Shown here piece by piece: positions 11,780 to 22,534 of a DNA stretch of 64,000 nt. Position 1 is the first letter of the stretch. Each line of letters begins with the position of its first letter. A program made the translations under genes and the position numbers. Below the pieces are notes generated by a model that was not told where the DNA came from, did not search any database, and saw only the letters and a program-made list of their open reading frames with translations. This DNA comes from Peronospora farinosa (Eukaryota > Oomycota > Peronosporomycetes > Peronosporales > Peronosporaceae): the NCBI GenBank assembly GCA_947646735.1, contig CANTFK010000129.1, forward strand, positions 124,001-188,000, read 5' to 3'.

Positions 11780-12013
11780 GATGCTCCTCCGCCCTTAATT
11801 GATGCATCGGGTGCGCGACGCTGGATTGTCGACCGTATTGTCGATCACGAGGATAACAAGCCCCAGGCTCTGAGTACTGAATCGGCGCCTATGAAGAATC
11901 ACGTCGAGAAACATTACAGGGTTCGCTGGCTGGGAAATTCCCTGGCGGACGATACATGGGAACCTCGAAGTATGCTGGATCAGGATGTACCAGACGTGGT
12001 CGAGCACTATTAG
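11780..12013 (+). pseudogene. Chromodomain at the C-terminus of family 2 pol
   Basis: A frame reading RRWIVDRIVDHED, then HYRVRWLGNSLADDTWEP, then DVVEHY and a TAG at 12011-12013 matches a chromodomain with its aromatic-cage-type residues. Ty3 chromodomains bind histone marks and steer integration, which places the element among chromoviruses. An in-frame continuation follows the TAG (see 14057-14515 for the better-preserved version). Confidence 0.75.
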
Positions 12014-12028
12014 TCGAGTAGGAAGACG

Positions 12029-12250
12029 GTGATAGCGAGCGATGCTGCCGATTCCAGACCCAATTTCGCGAGCCGAGATGTTCGCAATCGACAGAGCTTT
12101 GACGACGAGTCCCCGAGCGATTACAAGATTTACTATAAGGCTCGAGAAAACTTGGATGGCATTTGCGACTTTGTGAAGTGCCATAGCGAATCGAATTTGG
12201 CGCACGTGGGGATTGAATTAGCGATATCACAATCAAGAAATCAGTGGTAA
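12029..12250 (+). pseudogene. Post-pol reading frame of left element, degraded
   Basis: It continues in frame after the chromodomain TAG and matches the first about 30 codons of the 152-codon frame in the right element. After about 12125 the two copies diverge sharply and this one is rearranged. This is the right-hand limit of near-identity between the arms. Confidence 0.5.
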
Positions 12251-12568
12251 TCACTGCACCAACAGAATGATAGCGCATGAAGAGATTTGTTTTCGTTATA
12301 TTTGAGGCATTTCTGGATGATTAGTGCCGATAAAACTGTATAGCGTCCACAGGATCAAGTGTGCTTCCGTGACTCGCGGTGTCTTCTCCCTGCAGATCGT
12401 ACGGTTGTTGTCATCAGATATATCCTTGCGCGCGCGGCCAGGGTCATACCGCTCAGTTGTGTGTCACTGAGAAGGTTCGAGGTTGTGTCGCTGCATTTTG
12501 GGTGAAAGAATCATTCTCATGTTATGTGCTTACGTTGTAGTAAGCACAACTTAATAAGGGGGGGGTGA

Positions 12569-12875
12569 TGTAATGGGGCAATCTATCACATGAGTAGTTA
12601 CAGGGATAATACATAATTACATAACTAGGCATAGAGCAAGTATCCGATTAGCGGATACTGCGCGTCATTTTATTATTGGTTTATTATTGGGGTGCCAGAC
12701 CCAATAATTAGCCAATAATATATTGACTTGGTTTCCATGGGCTAGGGAACATATTCGCACTCACTGCAAATTAAAACAAAACAAAAATAAAAACAGTTAT
12801 ATTTACGAATTAGTTAAGAGCGCTTCCTCAACGTCCTTTTTGTGTAAGACGGTAACGGATCCTAAGCCCGTTACA
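12569..12875 (+). repeat. 3' LTR of left family 2 element
   Basis: TGTAATGGGGCAATC to AGCCCGTTACA, 307 bases, preceded by the polypurine tract. It differs at many positions from its own 5' LTR and from the right element's 3' LTR. It is followed directly by CACCA (12876-12880), whose match is TGGTG at 20877-20881. Confidence 0.88.
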
Positions 12876-13338
12876 CACCATTCCCGACCGAAGCCCGTAG
12901 TCTTGTTTTCGCTTAAGGAATCAGTGAAGCACGTCGACGCAGGTTGATCTTGTATTCCCACAACTGCTGCTGTGCGTAACTCGATACATACAGCACGTAC
13001 ATACTGCCCTTGGCGTACATCTTCAAGGGAAATGGTAGTCTCGAGTCTTTATTGGGCTGCATACTGGACTTGACAATTTTCAACTTGGCCAGGTCCAATC
13101 CAGCCAGTAGCTCGGCAGTCGTATTGTCGAAAAGAAGACAACTTGTGTCCGTGAGAACGCCCCAACGCGTCACCAGCGCCTTCCGCAAAGACGAAGCGCT
13201 CGATGGCGTCATTTTAGGTGTCATTGGTGACACCTAAAGTTAACGACGCATTGCTCGACAATTTTCTAGTCAGAAAAACGACTGTCTCGATTGCGTGATA
13301 ACAGGCGACGCCATGAGAAACTGTCCCGATTTGATCGG
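12876..13338. other. Host DNA stranded between the two family 2 elements
   Basis: Non-transposon sequence holding the PH-like reading frame at 12913-13233. By the target-site logic it lies inverted relative to its original surroundings. Its 13338 side originally abutted copy A's LTR end, and its 12876 side originally abutted what is now 20882 onward. Confidence 0.7.
12913..13233 (-). CDS. PH-like domain protein or fragment
   Basis: A 106-codon frame resembles a pleckstrin-homology domain: TRWGVLTDTSCLLFDN (strand pair), LPFPLKMYAKGSMYVLYV (later strands), then SYAQQQLWEYKINLR (the C-terminal helix with its invariant Trp). PH domains usually bind phosphoinositides or protein partners at membranes. 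The frame is barely longer than the domain, so it may be a small protein, one exon, or the remnant of a larger gene broken by the surrounding insertions. An inner ATG (MTPSSASSLRK) is an alternative start. Confidence 0.5.
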   Translation of the reverse strand: MSPMTPKMTPSSASSLRKALVTRWGVLTDTSCLLFDNTTAELLAGLDLAKLKIVKSSMQPNKDSRLPFPLKMYAKGSMYVLYVSSYAQQQLWEYKINLRRRASLIP

Positions 13339-13521
13339 TGTAACATTGTTACTTAGCTCTTGAGCGAGAAAAATACATTTTAGGCTAAAAGCTTTATAGT
13401 TATATTAAGTAGAAAAAGTTTCGTCTAAAACCACTCAGTTGTTAGGAATTAATTCAACGACTAAGAAGTCCACCTTTTCTTAGGAACTAGGGGGGACTTC
13501 TAGTCTACAATCAATAGCTTG
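13339..13521 (-). repeat. Displaced last 183 bases of copy A's 3' LTR
   Basis: On the minus strand, reading from 13521 to 13339, the sequence continues the family 1 LTR exactly where copy A stops at 5626. Blocks such as CCTAGTTCCT, TTAGTCGTT and AACTGAGTGG-type segments follow the copy B LTR order, and it ends TTACA at 13339. The flank CCGAT follows on the minus strand. This is independent proof that the segment was once joined to 5626. Confidence 0.8.
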
Positions 13522-13840
13522 TGTAACGGACTAAGGAACCGTTACCGTATTACACAAAAAGGACGTTGAGGAAGCGCTCTCTATTAACTCGTAAATATAA
13601 ATCTGTTTTATTTTTGTTTTGTTTTAATTCGCAGTGAGTGCGAATATGTTCCCTAGCTCATGGAAACTACTCAATATGGAAGTCAATTTATTATTGGCTA
13701 ATTATTGAGTCTGGTACCCCAATAATAAAGCAATAATAAAATGACGCGCAGTATCCGCTAATCGGATACTTGCTCTATGCCTAGTTATGTAATTTTGTAT
13801 TGTCCCTGTAACTACTCATGTAATAGATTGCCCCATTACA
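13522..13840 (-). repeat. 3' LTR of right family 2 element
   Basis: On the minus strand it starts TGTAATGGGGCAATC at 13840, after the polypurine tract CTAAAAGAGGGGGAGA, and ends CCGTTACA at 13522; 319 bases. Flanked by CAAGC on its own strand, the match of the duplication left of 5627. Confidence 0.88.
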
Positions 13841-14056
13841 TCTCCCCCTCTTTTAGTTGCGCTTACCTCGACGTAAGCGCGAATCGCAAAAAGTTTCCTC
13901 TCGACCAACGGCGTAACCTTCGAACCTGCTCAGTAACAAATGATAGGCAAAACGACGAACAACGCATATACCGACGATGCGTTTTGGAGATCTTGATGTG
14001 CCTTCATCAGAAGCTGGAACGCGAGTCGACGTGAAGAAACGTCCTTCACGTCCTGG

Positions 14057-14515
14057 TTAGATGGTCGCGAAAGAAGGCGTGATAGACACGCTATTGGCGA
14101 CCTGCGCCGGCGCATCTGTCGCATGACTGTGACAAGTATTACCTTTGTTACGTCCACATTCGTGAGGGATAACCATCGTGCAACATGGGCAAATCGCGAC
14201 CGGTCCCGCAGGAATGGGATTACTTGGTGTGTACGCGAGGCATGCCCGATCATATTCTCCCATAGATTGCCCGTTAAAAGAGAAGCCTTTCAAAGATCCA
14301 GGCGTCCCAACTACGGCGAGTGAGAGCGCGTCCTTACGATCTCCGAGGGCGTTCAAGTAGCCGAAGTCGTCAACCGTGTCATCCGTATCCTCTCGAGCCT
14401 CGTAATATGTCTCGGTCTTGGAGTCGCTCGGGGACTCGTCGTCAAAGCTCTGTCGATTGCGAACATCTCGGCTCGCGAAATTGGGTCTGGAATCGGCAGC
14501 ATCGCTCGCTATCAC
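14057..14515 (-). CDS. Unrecognised 152-codon frame after pol of right element
   Basis: It lies in the same frame as the chromodomain, separated from it only by a TAG and four sense codons, so it could be a read-through extension of Pol or a separate small ORF starting at GTG. The protein is acidic in its first half and has a Cys/His cluster (CPCCTMVIPHECG, then CHSHA) resembling a metal site. I do not recognise it. The left copy is truncated after about 30 codons. Confidence 0.4.
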   Translation of the reverse strand: MIASDAADSRPNFASRDVRNRQSFDDESPSDSKTETYYEAREDTDDTVDDFGYLNALGDRKDALSLAVVGTPGSLKGFSFNGQSMGEYDRACLAYTPSNPIPAGPVAICPCCTMVIPHECGRNKGNTCHSHATDAPAQVANSVSITPSFATI

Positions 14516-14529
14516 CGTCTTCCTACTCG

Positions 14530-17500
14530 ACTAATAGTGCTCGACCACGTCTGGTACATCCTGATCCAGCATACTTCAAGGTTCCCATGTATCGTCCGCC
14601 AGGGAATTTCCCAGCCAGCGAACCCTGTAATGTTTCTCGACGTGATTCTTCATAGGCGCCGAGTCAGTACTCAGAGCCTGGGGCTTGTTATCCTCGTGAT
14701 CGACAATACGGTCGACAATCCAGCGTCGCGCACCCGATGCATCAATTAAGGGCGGAGGAGCATCACGACGGAAGACCTCTGGAGATGAGCGCGGTTTCTT
14801 TAATCGGGCGCCTGTACAGTCGAATGACGAGCTGCGCCTACTTCGCGCTGAAGCCGAGAAATCGAAGAATGCCCTACTTGATGCTCGCGAGATGGCTGAG
14901 AGAGCTCAAGATCGTGCGGTTGCTGTGACTGAGGCTCAGAGCGGACCCGACGTGAGCAGCGGGTACTGGTTGAGCGCCTACGTCAACTTGAGACGACTGC
15001 GTTCGGAGTACCCCGGCAGATCGAGTCTGCACGCGTTCGGGCAGGACTTGGAACAAGTCGTCTTCAGCGGCGTCGTCAAGGAATGACGGATGTTGAGCCG
15101 GCACACAAGAGCGGGGAAGATTCGAAGGGAAATCCGCCGGTAGGTAAGCCTTGAGGCGCCCGACATAGAACGTCGGGCGCAAGCGCATAGATGTAGGTAT
15201 GTCTAGCGTGTAAGCGTCACCATGCACCTTACCAACCCGAAATGGGCCAATATATCTTGGAGCTATCTTATTAGAGCCCAAATTCGTCACTGAGGTGTTC
15301 GGTAATCCACTTGTTGATAACAATACTCTGTCACCTTCTTGAAATATAAACATATTCTTTCGACCTCTTCTGTCTGCATTCTCCTTTTGCTTTTGTCGAC
15401 TGCCTCTTGTAATGCATCACGCACAAAAAAACGCGTGATTCCTTGTCGTAATAGCAGAAATTCGTTTACTGCAGCCGAACTGAAAGGCGACGTATTCTCT
15501 TTTGGGGCAAAATTAGCAACGGTAGACGCGATGGAATGCATCGCGTCAGGAGTCGATATGCCGTTGGCCACCAACTTACCAGCATTAGCTGAATCGGCAA
15601 CAACCTTATCCTCATCGTAATCAACCATCAATAGTTTCGGCGCAATTTCATCAGTAGATATTCCCTCGTCAAGCTTTGAGACTGGGTGCTCCAAAGCTGA
15701 GATAGCAAGTAGCGATGGAACGCGAGGATGCCTCGCGTTGTTCACGAAAAGGGCGTCAACCCGGTTGACGCATGGACAGCATTGTTGATTGCAAATTCTT
15801 CAAGTGAAAGAAACGAACTCCATGACGAGAACGAGGTCGCATAACTGCGCAAAACATCTTCGATCACTCTGTTCACACGCTCCGTTTGTCCATCCGTCTC
15901 TGGATGGGCGCCGTAGACATAAGAAACCGTGTGCCTAATAGCTGGAATAATTCGGTTGAGAAAGCCAAAGTGAAAAGCGGGTCACAGTCCGAAACAATAG
16001 ATTCTGGCAAACCGTGATGCCTGAAGACAAGATCAATGAAGATCTTCGCTGTCGTCTCCACCGTAATGTTGGCGGAGACCAGAGAAAAATGACCATTTTG
16101 CTGAATCGATCCACTAGCACCAATACGCCCGTGCGTTTCTGTGAATCTGGTCGAAGTCCAACGATAAAAAAACATACTGCCTAAAAGCCAGGCTTCCATA
16201 GCAATCGGAAGCGGACGCATTGGGGCTTGTGAAGACGGTGCGGGATATACACGCTGACGGTTTTCACATGAGCGCACCCATTTCTGGATGTACTTATACA
16301 TTCGCGGCCAGAAAAATACGCGAGAAATAGCCGCAAACGTCTTTTCGCGACCCAGGCGTCCGCCAGCTGGGATGTTGTGAAATTCATGAACCAATCGGGC
16401 TCGAAGGTCGTCATCAGCAGGGATGACGACACGCGGGGAATCAAAGACGTCCATCGTGTATGTCAGTAACGGACCGTCAAGCGTGTAACGCTTGATGTTG
16501 TCGCGTGTTTGTTTCGTCAATTTCGCGAGTAAATTTTCGCTCGGGTCCCTGAGATAATTGATGATTCCTGCATAGAAGGAATCATTTGCGTAGGATTCAG
16601 CGATCTGAGTTCGAATCGACAGCACGGGTGTCGAAATCATCGCGTTGAGCCCCAGATCAATACAACACGCACATATATCATCGTCGTCATCAACATTATC
16701 CGTTTGATGACCTATGCTGCGTCGTGCATCGCAATCAGGACGACGAGAAAGCGCGTCAGAGAGCATATTTTTCTTGCCAGGCTTGTAATGCACAAATTTA
16801 TACTCGGCGAAAAATGACAACCACCGTGAAATACGCTGGGACAAGTGAGGACTCTTGACGGCGGTACGCAATGATGCGTGATCTGTGTAGATAGAAAATA
16901 TCTTTTTGCCGAGCAAATATACTCTGAGCTTGATTAGCGCGTAACGCATAGCCAAAAGTTACTTGTCGTGTAATGGATAATTTTTCTCGTCAGGTTTCAT
17001 CTGTCGTGATTGAAAACTCACGACTCGCTCTCGACCCTCGTCATCAAATTGCATGAGGGCACATCCTATACCGAAATTGCTCGCGTCACATACGACGTGG
17101 AATGGCTTGAAGTCATCAGGTAGCATCAGCACCAGTGCCTCGGACAAGCTCTTCTTCACGGAGTCGAAGGCAGATTGATGCTCTTCCTTCCATAACCATA
17201 CTACGTCTTTCTTGAGCAAATTCGATAATGGCTGAATTATCTCAGCATAATCCTTCGTATAATTATGCAAGTAATTCGCCAGACCGAGCCATTGACGTAA
17301 TTAGTTTGGTTCCTGGGCGTCAGCCACGAACAGATCGATGAGATCTTCTCAGGATCAGCGCGGACACCTTCCTTGCTGACGTAGCAACCGAGTACTGGAA
17401 TCTCGGGAGCGCAAAAGACACATTTCTTCAAATTCGCATACAATTTATTCTCGCGCATAACTCGAAACACCTGCTTCAAGTGTCGAAGGTTTGCATCCGT

Positions 17501-18200
17501 TGCGCTGAGCTTTAGCTCATCACGGCTGTGAGCAAAAACGTCGTCAAAGTAGCTCGATGCATAGTCGCGAAGTGGACGAAGTACTTGTGGCATGACTAAC
17601 CACTTTCAAAACATCCCGTTTTGGGTGCTGACCGCAGTGAACGGAATGTCACTGTCCCTCATGAGGATCTGATAGAAATCGTCTGTCAGATCTATGGCGC
17701 TGTAAATCTCGCTCTCGGACATAGTATTCAATACCATGTCTTTTCGAGGGATATGCGTTTAAGCCGGAATCGTGGTGTCATTCAGCTTGTTGAAGGCGTG
17801 CACAATGCGCCAACCGCCGGTTGCTTTCTTCACACAGAAAGTCGGGCTCGAATGATCTCTCGCGGACATGGCCAGCCTTGCGGTGACCCTCGAAAAATTC
17901 ATCAATAGCGATGATTTGATCACGCGGTAAAGGCCACTGCCGCGTCACGCAATATTTCAATCCTGACACGAGATCTATCTCGTGCCGCACACCACGATCC
18001 GCCGGAAGCTCAGCTGAAATTTTCACCGGGAAAATATCGGCGTACCGGGCGATATCGTATACAGCGTTGCCCGAAGCACGAAGAGCATCCCAAGACTGTG
18101 CCGCGAAGCGTTCTTCGCGCGCTGATTTAGGCTCGGCGCTCGTTGGACGAGCTTCCAGAACTTTTTCATGGGATGCTTCGGTGGCTGAAACGATGCACAC
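14530..18200 (-). pseudogene. Pol (RT, RNase H, integrase, chromodomain) of right family 2 element
   Basis: This mirrors 8336-12013. Its pieces are RT fingers 17778-18200, RT palm with YFDD 17237-17593, RNase H 16959-17270 and part of 15873-16955, integrase 15873-16955 and 14874-15745, and the chromodomain at 14532-14740. It has the same internal stops as the left copy. An extra 8-base deletion near 17850 shifts the first RT piece. A small set of amino-acid differences from the left copy is visible (Met/Ile, Tyr/Cys, Lys/Glu, Gly/Glu at isolated sites). Confidence 0.85.
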
Positions 18201-18509
18201 CTGCTCGATGTCGCCGGCCTTGAGGTCGTGAAGGAAATCTTTCCATAAAAGGTCTTACAGAGATTTAATCTCTGCAGCAGTGCACGGTGGGATCTCTATT
18301 TCAATGTAGCGGCCATGCTGTGGAGATCCCTCCACATATTCAAGCGCGAATACGGATTCCGTCACTACGGAATTATCTGCATCAGCTTTTTGACGTAAAT
18401 TTCATCGTCTCGGTGATCGCCGTGCTCGTTTCTGGCGTTTTCTCTTGCGTCTCGAGCCCCTGCTCGAGACTGGCACGTCGCTATCACAAGAGGATGATGT
18501 GACCCCCCT

Positions 18510-20545
18510 CTAGACGTGGGGGCTCTTTATCCACCACGTCGGTCTCATGCGAATCCATAGTCCGCCCATTCTCGTCAATAAAAGGCGGGAGCTCTTCTTC
18601 GATCGCCAATTGTTTGCGGGAGCCCCTGCTCGACCACCTTGATATTGATCGGGAGCCGCTGCTCGTCCGACGTTCTTGTATGCGATAGCCCCTGCTCGAC
18701 CGCCTCGAAATTGATCGGGAGCCTCTGCTCGTCCGATGTTCTTGTATGCGGTAGCCCCTGCTCGACCGCCTCGTTGAGAATCGATAACCCCTGTTAGACC
18801 AATGTCTGTGTGTGCGGGAACCGCCGATCGACCGCCTCGCTGTGAATAGGGAACCCCTGTTCGACCGCCTCGTTCTGTGGCTCCATCAATGTAACGGAGC
18901 ATACTGCGCACAGAGGGCCATCGATCTCTCTGTGTTGACTACTAGTCGTGGCAAGTTCGTTCACGACCCTGACGTGAGGCCAATCGGATGACGCAACCAA
19001 CAAATGAGTGAACACTTCACTGACGTCATAACCGCTTCGTCGTTTGACGGACCGTGATAGCCAATCTATCTTCGGCTGATACCGTGACAGCCACGGCATC
19101 CCAAGTATGCAAACAAATGCATAATTCATCTCGTACACCAAAAATTCGTCGTTGCTCTGGAAACCGTCGAAAATGTACAGCAAAACCACTGTTTTACGCG
19201 GGACACGTTTTGGTTGTCCATCGGAAAGTTTGACAACGATGTCACCTGGAACTTCTCGAACCGTGACAGTCGACGGGAGAAGGGACAAACAGGATGCACG
19301 AAAGAAGTTGTTGGGAGCGCCTAAATCCAACAACGCTCGGAGTGGTCGCTTCACTCCAGCAACGGTGAGACTGATAATAATCAGTCTCGAATCATCGCGC
19401 ATGGTGGTGGCATTGAAGTGAGTATGAATCACTTTGAGGCAAGGAGCCCGAGCTGCCACCTGAGTACTCGGTGCTCCATTTCTGCCAGTAGGGCGCCCCG
19501 CGCCTACTGGAACCGGTCGTTTTTTGGCGGGAACACCGACGACACAGCGTCTCCTCGTGATACAGCTGTGTTCATAGTCACCGGCGCAGGTGCTTGACGG
19601 ACAGCCGCACGATGGTCTGTCTTGCCACAGCGAAAACACTTCATAGTGTTAGGATTGAAAGTGTCTCGGCCTAATGATTTGCCGCGGCCACGATAGGACT
19701 CAATTGCATCAAGCTCTATTGGCTGTGGATCAAACGTCTGGGGATGTTGTGACGCTGCGTGCAGGTACGACGACGCGACAGTGTAATCCTCACGAAGCGC
19801 GAAGGCAAATGCCTCCTCGAGGAACTTTGGTTCAGCACGTGTGAGGCAGTAACGCATCATGCCCTCTTGCATATCAAAAATAAAGACCTGGACTTTGTGA
19901 AGCCATGTCAATTGGCTGCGTGGTAATGCACGAAGCAAGATGACGTGTCCTCTGCACGTAGTCACGCATCGACAGCTTGCCCTGTCGGAGTAAGAAGAAA
20001 TCTGCACGCAAGCGAGATTCATCTTGAGGAGGCTCGAAAGCTAGTCGTAAGTCACGCTGGATATCGTCCAGCGTGGGGAACGCCGACTCATCTACGACGA
20101 GCTTTTCGAGAGCCCATTCCTTGACTTTGTCAACAAGCCGAGAAAGCAGGAAATTGACCTTGGCCGTCGTAGCGTCAATTAATCTTGACGCTATTGCAAT
20201 ATCCACCCCGCAAAACAAGCGATTAAAGAGGAGACGATCCGGACCATCACCGGAGTACGTTGACGTCTCCATTTCGATAGCGTCATGGTGCAAAACGCAC
20301 GAGGGAGTCAGTAATCGCCGATTCGCTTCGGCGAACTCGCGCACCATATAGACTTGGATGGCGGCACGTTGATCATCGGATGTCGCTGTGCTCAGCAGCG
20401 ACGCCACAATAGTTTCACCAGACATCGCCGCGAGGCGGTGTAGTGCCTGCCACTCCACCGAGGTGAGATGTGGAAAATCAGAATGCTCCAGCGAGATCGC
20501 TGGAGCCACCGAAGACTCTCCCATGTTCATCTCGAATATGGTCAT
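18510..20545 (-). pseudogene. Gag, protease and repeat region of right family 2 element
   Basis: This mirrors 5958-8026. Gag frames are 19874-20545 and 19504-20022 with zinc knuckle CFRCGKTDHRAA, protease 18794-19639 with the same D-L-G substitution, and the repeat frame 18510-18911 with about two 22-residue units plus a variant ending. The frameshift between the gag halves is the same as in the left copy. Confidence 0.82.
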
Positions 20546-20571
20546 TGGAAGGACGACGAAGTGCTTCCAGA

Positions 20572-20876
20572 TATAACGGGCTAATGACCAATTACCTTCT
20601 TACACAAAAAGGGCGTTGAGAAAGCGCTCTAATTAACTCGTTCATATAACTATTTTTGTTTTAATTCGCAGTGAGTGCGAATATGTTCCTTAGCTCATGG
20701 GAACCAATCAATATGGAAGTCAATTTATTATTGGTTAATTATTGGGTCTGGCACCCTAATAATAAACCAATAATAAAATGACGCGCAGTATCCGATTAGC
20801 GGATACTGCTCTATGCCTAGTTATGTAATTATGTATGATCTCTATAACTACTCATGTAATAGGTTGCCTCATTACA
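20572..20876 (-). repeat. 5' LTR of right family 2 element
   Basis: 305 bases ending CCCGTTATA on its own strand, with the same mutated end as the left 5' LTR. Its first about 125 bases differ from the left copy at about ten sites. The TSD CACCA is adjacent at 20877-20881 (TGGTG on plus). Confidence 0.88.
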
Positions 20877-20881
20877 TGGTG

Positions 20882-22091
20882 CGTGGAATGCTTTGTGTAT
20901 TTTAACGTGATAATTATCCCAACGAGTCAGTTGTGGATGTTCCTGTAATTTGCTGGAAGGGAACACGATTGGAGAATATTTTTTTGTACTCAGTTCGCAA
21001 TCTGGACTGCTGGAACGAGCTGTCGTGGTACATGCTGCGTGTGTTACACGAAACCTCATTACAGTGTTTATCTTGCCTAGATGTACTTACAAGTGATATC
21101 AGTTGCCATCTCCACGTCGGGGATCTTGGGTCAGTATTTCGTAAACGTTTGCGTGTCTTCCATCGGCATCTTTCTAGCGCGTTGACGAGGAAAAACGTAG
21201 CGTCGGCTGTCCCAGCATCCCGCATAAGTTCGATACTGGCATCTGCTCTACGACGAAAGCAATGATAATTTTGTGGGGATCTATGGACGAGAGTGCCTAA
21301 TATTGAAAGCATTTCTAGAGGTCATATATATAGCATCAGTACTCCTCAGAGCCGACTAGATATGCTCGATCACGGCGATGCCGTAATCCGCGACCGCGCA
21401 TTTTTAAGTTAGCTACAACACTGATGAGGAGCGGGACGACGGAGTGGCAAAGAATATGGCAAAATTACACCGAGGCTAACCACAAGGCATGAAAGTCAGT
21501 AGCAAAGATTTTTGCGTGATCATGTGGATCGATTTACCGGGAAGTGTCCACATGATCCTATCCATCCTGTGTCAGAGGCCTAAATAATCAGAATTGTTTT
21601 GCAATGGATACAGCATTTTTTTGCTGTGCATGCATCCTGAACAACTACCATTGCTTGCATGTTAATTTCATCCGTTGGGCTAGGAAAGGATCTGGACGGA
21701 ACACCCGATTAGAACGACGCAGTAGTGTATTTGTCGTGATGATTGCAGTCCCTTCTATTTGCGAGTGGATTCTTTGTTAAAAAGCACACACTTCGTTGCT
21801 CCGCTACATGGAGATGTAAAGCAGACGAAAGCGAGAGATCTGGACGAGAATGGAGCTAGAATGTTACAACGCTAATGATATTTAGATGATAAATGCAATG
21901 AAGCCAGTGAAGATTATATATGTTAAACATGTAGAGATGGGCACTTCAAAGAAGCTGCCATGTGCTACTAGAACACACCTTCAAGCAGAATGAGGAAGCG
22001 GTTAGACCATCTTACCTTCGCGTGCGGTGGTGGTGGAGTTGGTCGGTGTTGAAGCGCTGTACCAACCGTTGCCGGTCTCCTAAACGAATCA
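20882..22091. other. Non-coding or unrecognised sequence
   Basis: Overlapping frames on both strands (about 110-130 codons at 20914-21312) show no known motif and lack support. The first bases would originally have followed 12876 on the far side of the family 2 insertion. Confidence 0.4.
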
Positions 22092-22534
22092 CGTAACGGG
22101 CTTCTAAGAATTACTTCACTTACGACACGCAAAAGCTTGTCTTGCTTCTCTTACGCAGTGATAGGTATTTAGCAATTTCAATACTGATTCATATATTAAA
22201 TAGAAAAGAATTAAATATATATCTAACTACTGATTGGTTAATATGTAAAGATCGGATACGCGTCACATTAGAAGCGTATCCCTAGTGCGAGCTTAAATAT
22301 ATTTAAGCTCGCTGATGACGGCGTCTGTGACGCCATCATGATGCCTAGTCCCAACGGGGCATCATTTCTTTCGAATGTAAATCCATTAATATATATATAT
22401 TATCATATTCACGAGGGTGTGTCAAATTGATGTGCCTCTGCCAAGTCGGAGGTCTAAGGAGCTACGTACCTTATAAGACCTCCCCATTAAGTATTGTATA
22501 CTTTACGGACTCGTGTAACTATAATTCCGTTACA
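22092..22534 (-). repeat. Possible degenerate solo LTR with hairpins
   Basis: On the minus strand it starts TGTAACGGAATTATAGTTAC at 22534, resembling the family 1 LTR start, and ends GAAGCCCGTTACG at 22092, like an LTR 3' end with one mutated base. Inside are three consecutive inverted repeats, including the perfect palindrome of GCGAGCTTAAATA at 22287-22312. No target-site duplication was found. Confidence 0.4.

Larger units (their letters stand above)
5627..12875 (+). mobile_element. Ty3 retrotransposon family 2, left element
   Basis: A 7.25-kb element bounded by LTRs of 305 and 307 bases, with order gag, protease, tandem repeats, RT/RNase H, integrase and chromodomain. The purine tract AATAAGGGGGGGGTGA precedes the 3' LTR. 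All genes are broken, by lesions almost all shared with the inverted right element. The 5' flank is CAAGC and the 3' flank is CACCA, so as it stands the element is a chimera of two insertions. Confidence 0.92.
5627..20876. repeat. 15.2-kb inverted repeat formed by the two family 2 elements
   Basis: Homologous positions sum to 26503 near the outer ends, 26536 after the 33-base indel and 26544 after the 8-base indel. Near-identity runs from about 5750 to 12125 and from about 14419 to 20790; outside these limits the copies are clearly diverged. Confidence 0.9.
13522..20876 (-). mobile_element. Ty3 retrotransposon family 2, right element
   Basis: The mirror image of the left element about a centre near 13272, with the same gene order and nearly all the same stops and frameshifts. 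Differences seen are a 33-base repeat-unit loss (18510-18911 region), an 8-base deletion near 17850, a handful of substitutions, and diverged outer ends. The 5' flank on its own strand is CACCA (20877-20881) and the 3' flank is CAAGC (13517-13521). Confidence 0.92.

Noticed and set aside
5627..20876. The palindrome as a pure assembly artefact
   Set aside because: The arms differ by indels and substitutions, the outer ends differ clearly, and target-site duplications plus the split LTR make a coherent history. A mis-assembly would not produce matching exchanged duplications.
20914..21312. Overlapping frames of 110-132 codons on both strands
   Set aside because: Mutually antisense, low-information proteins without motifs.
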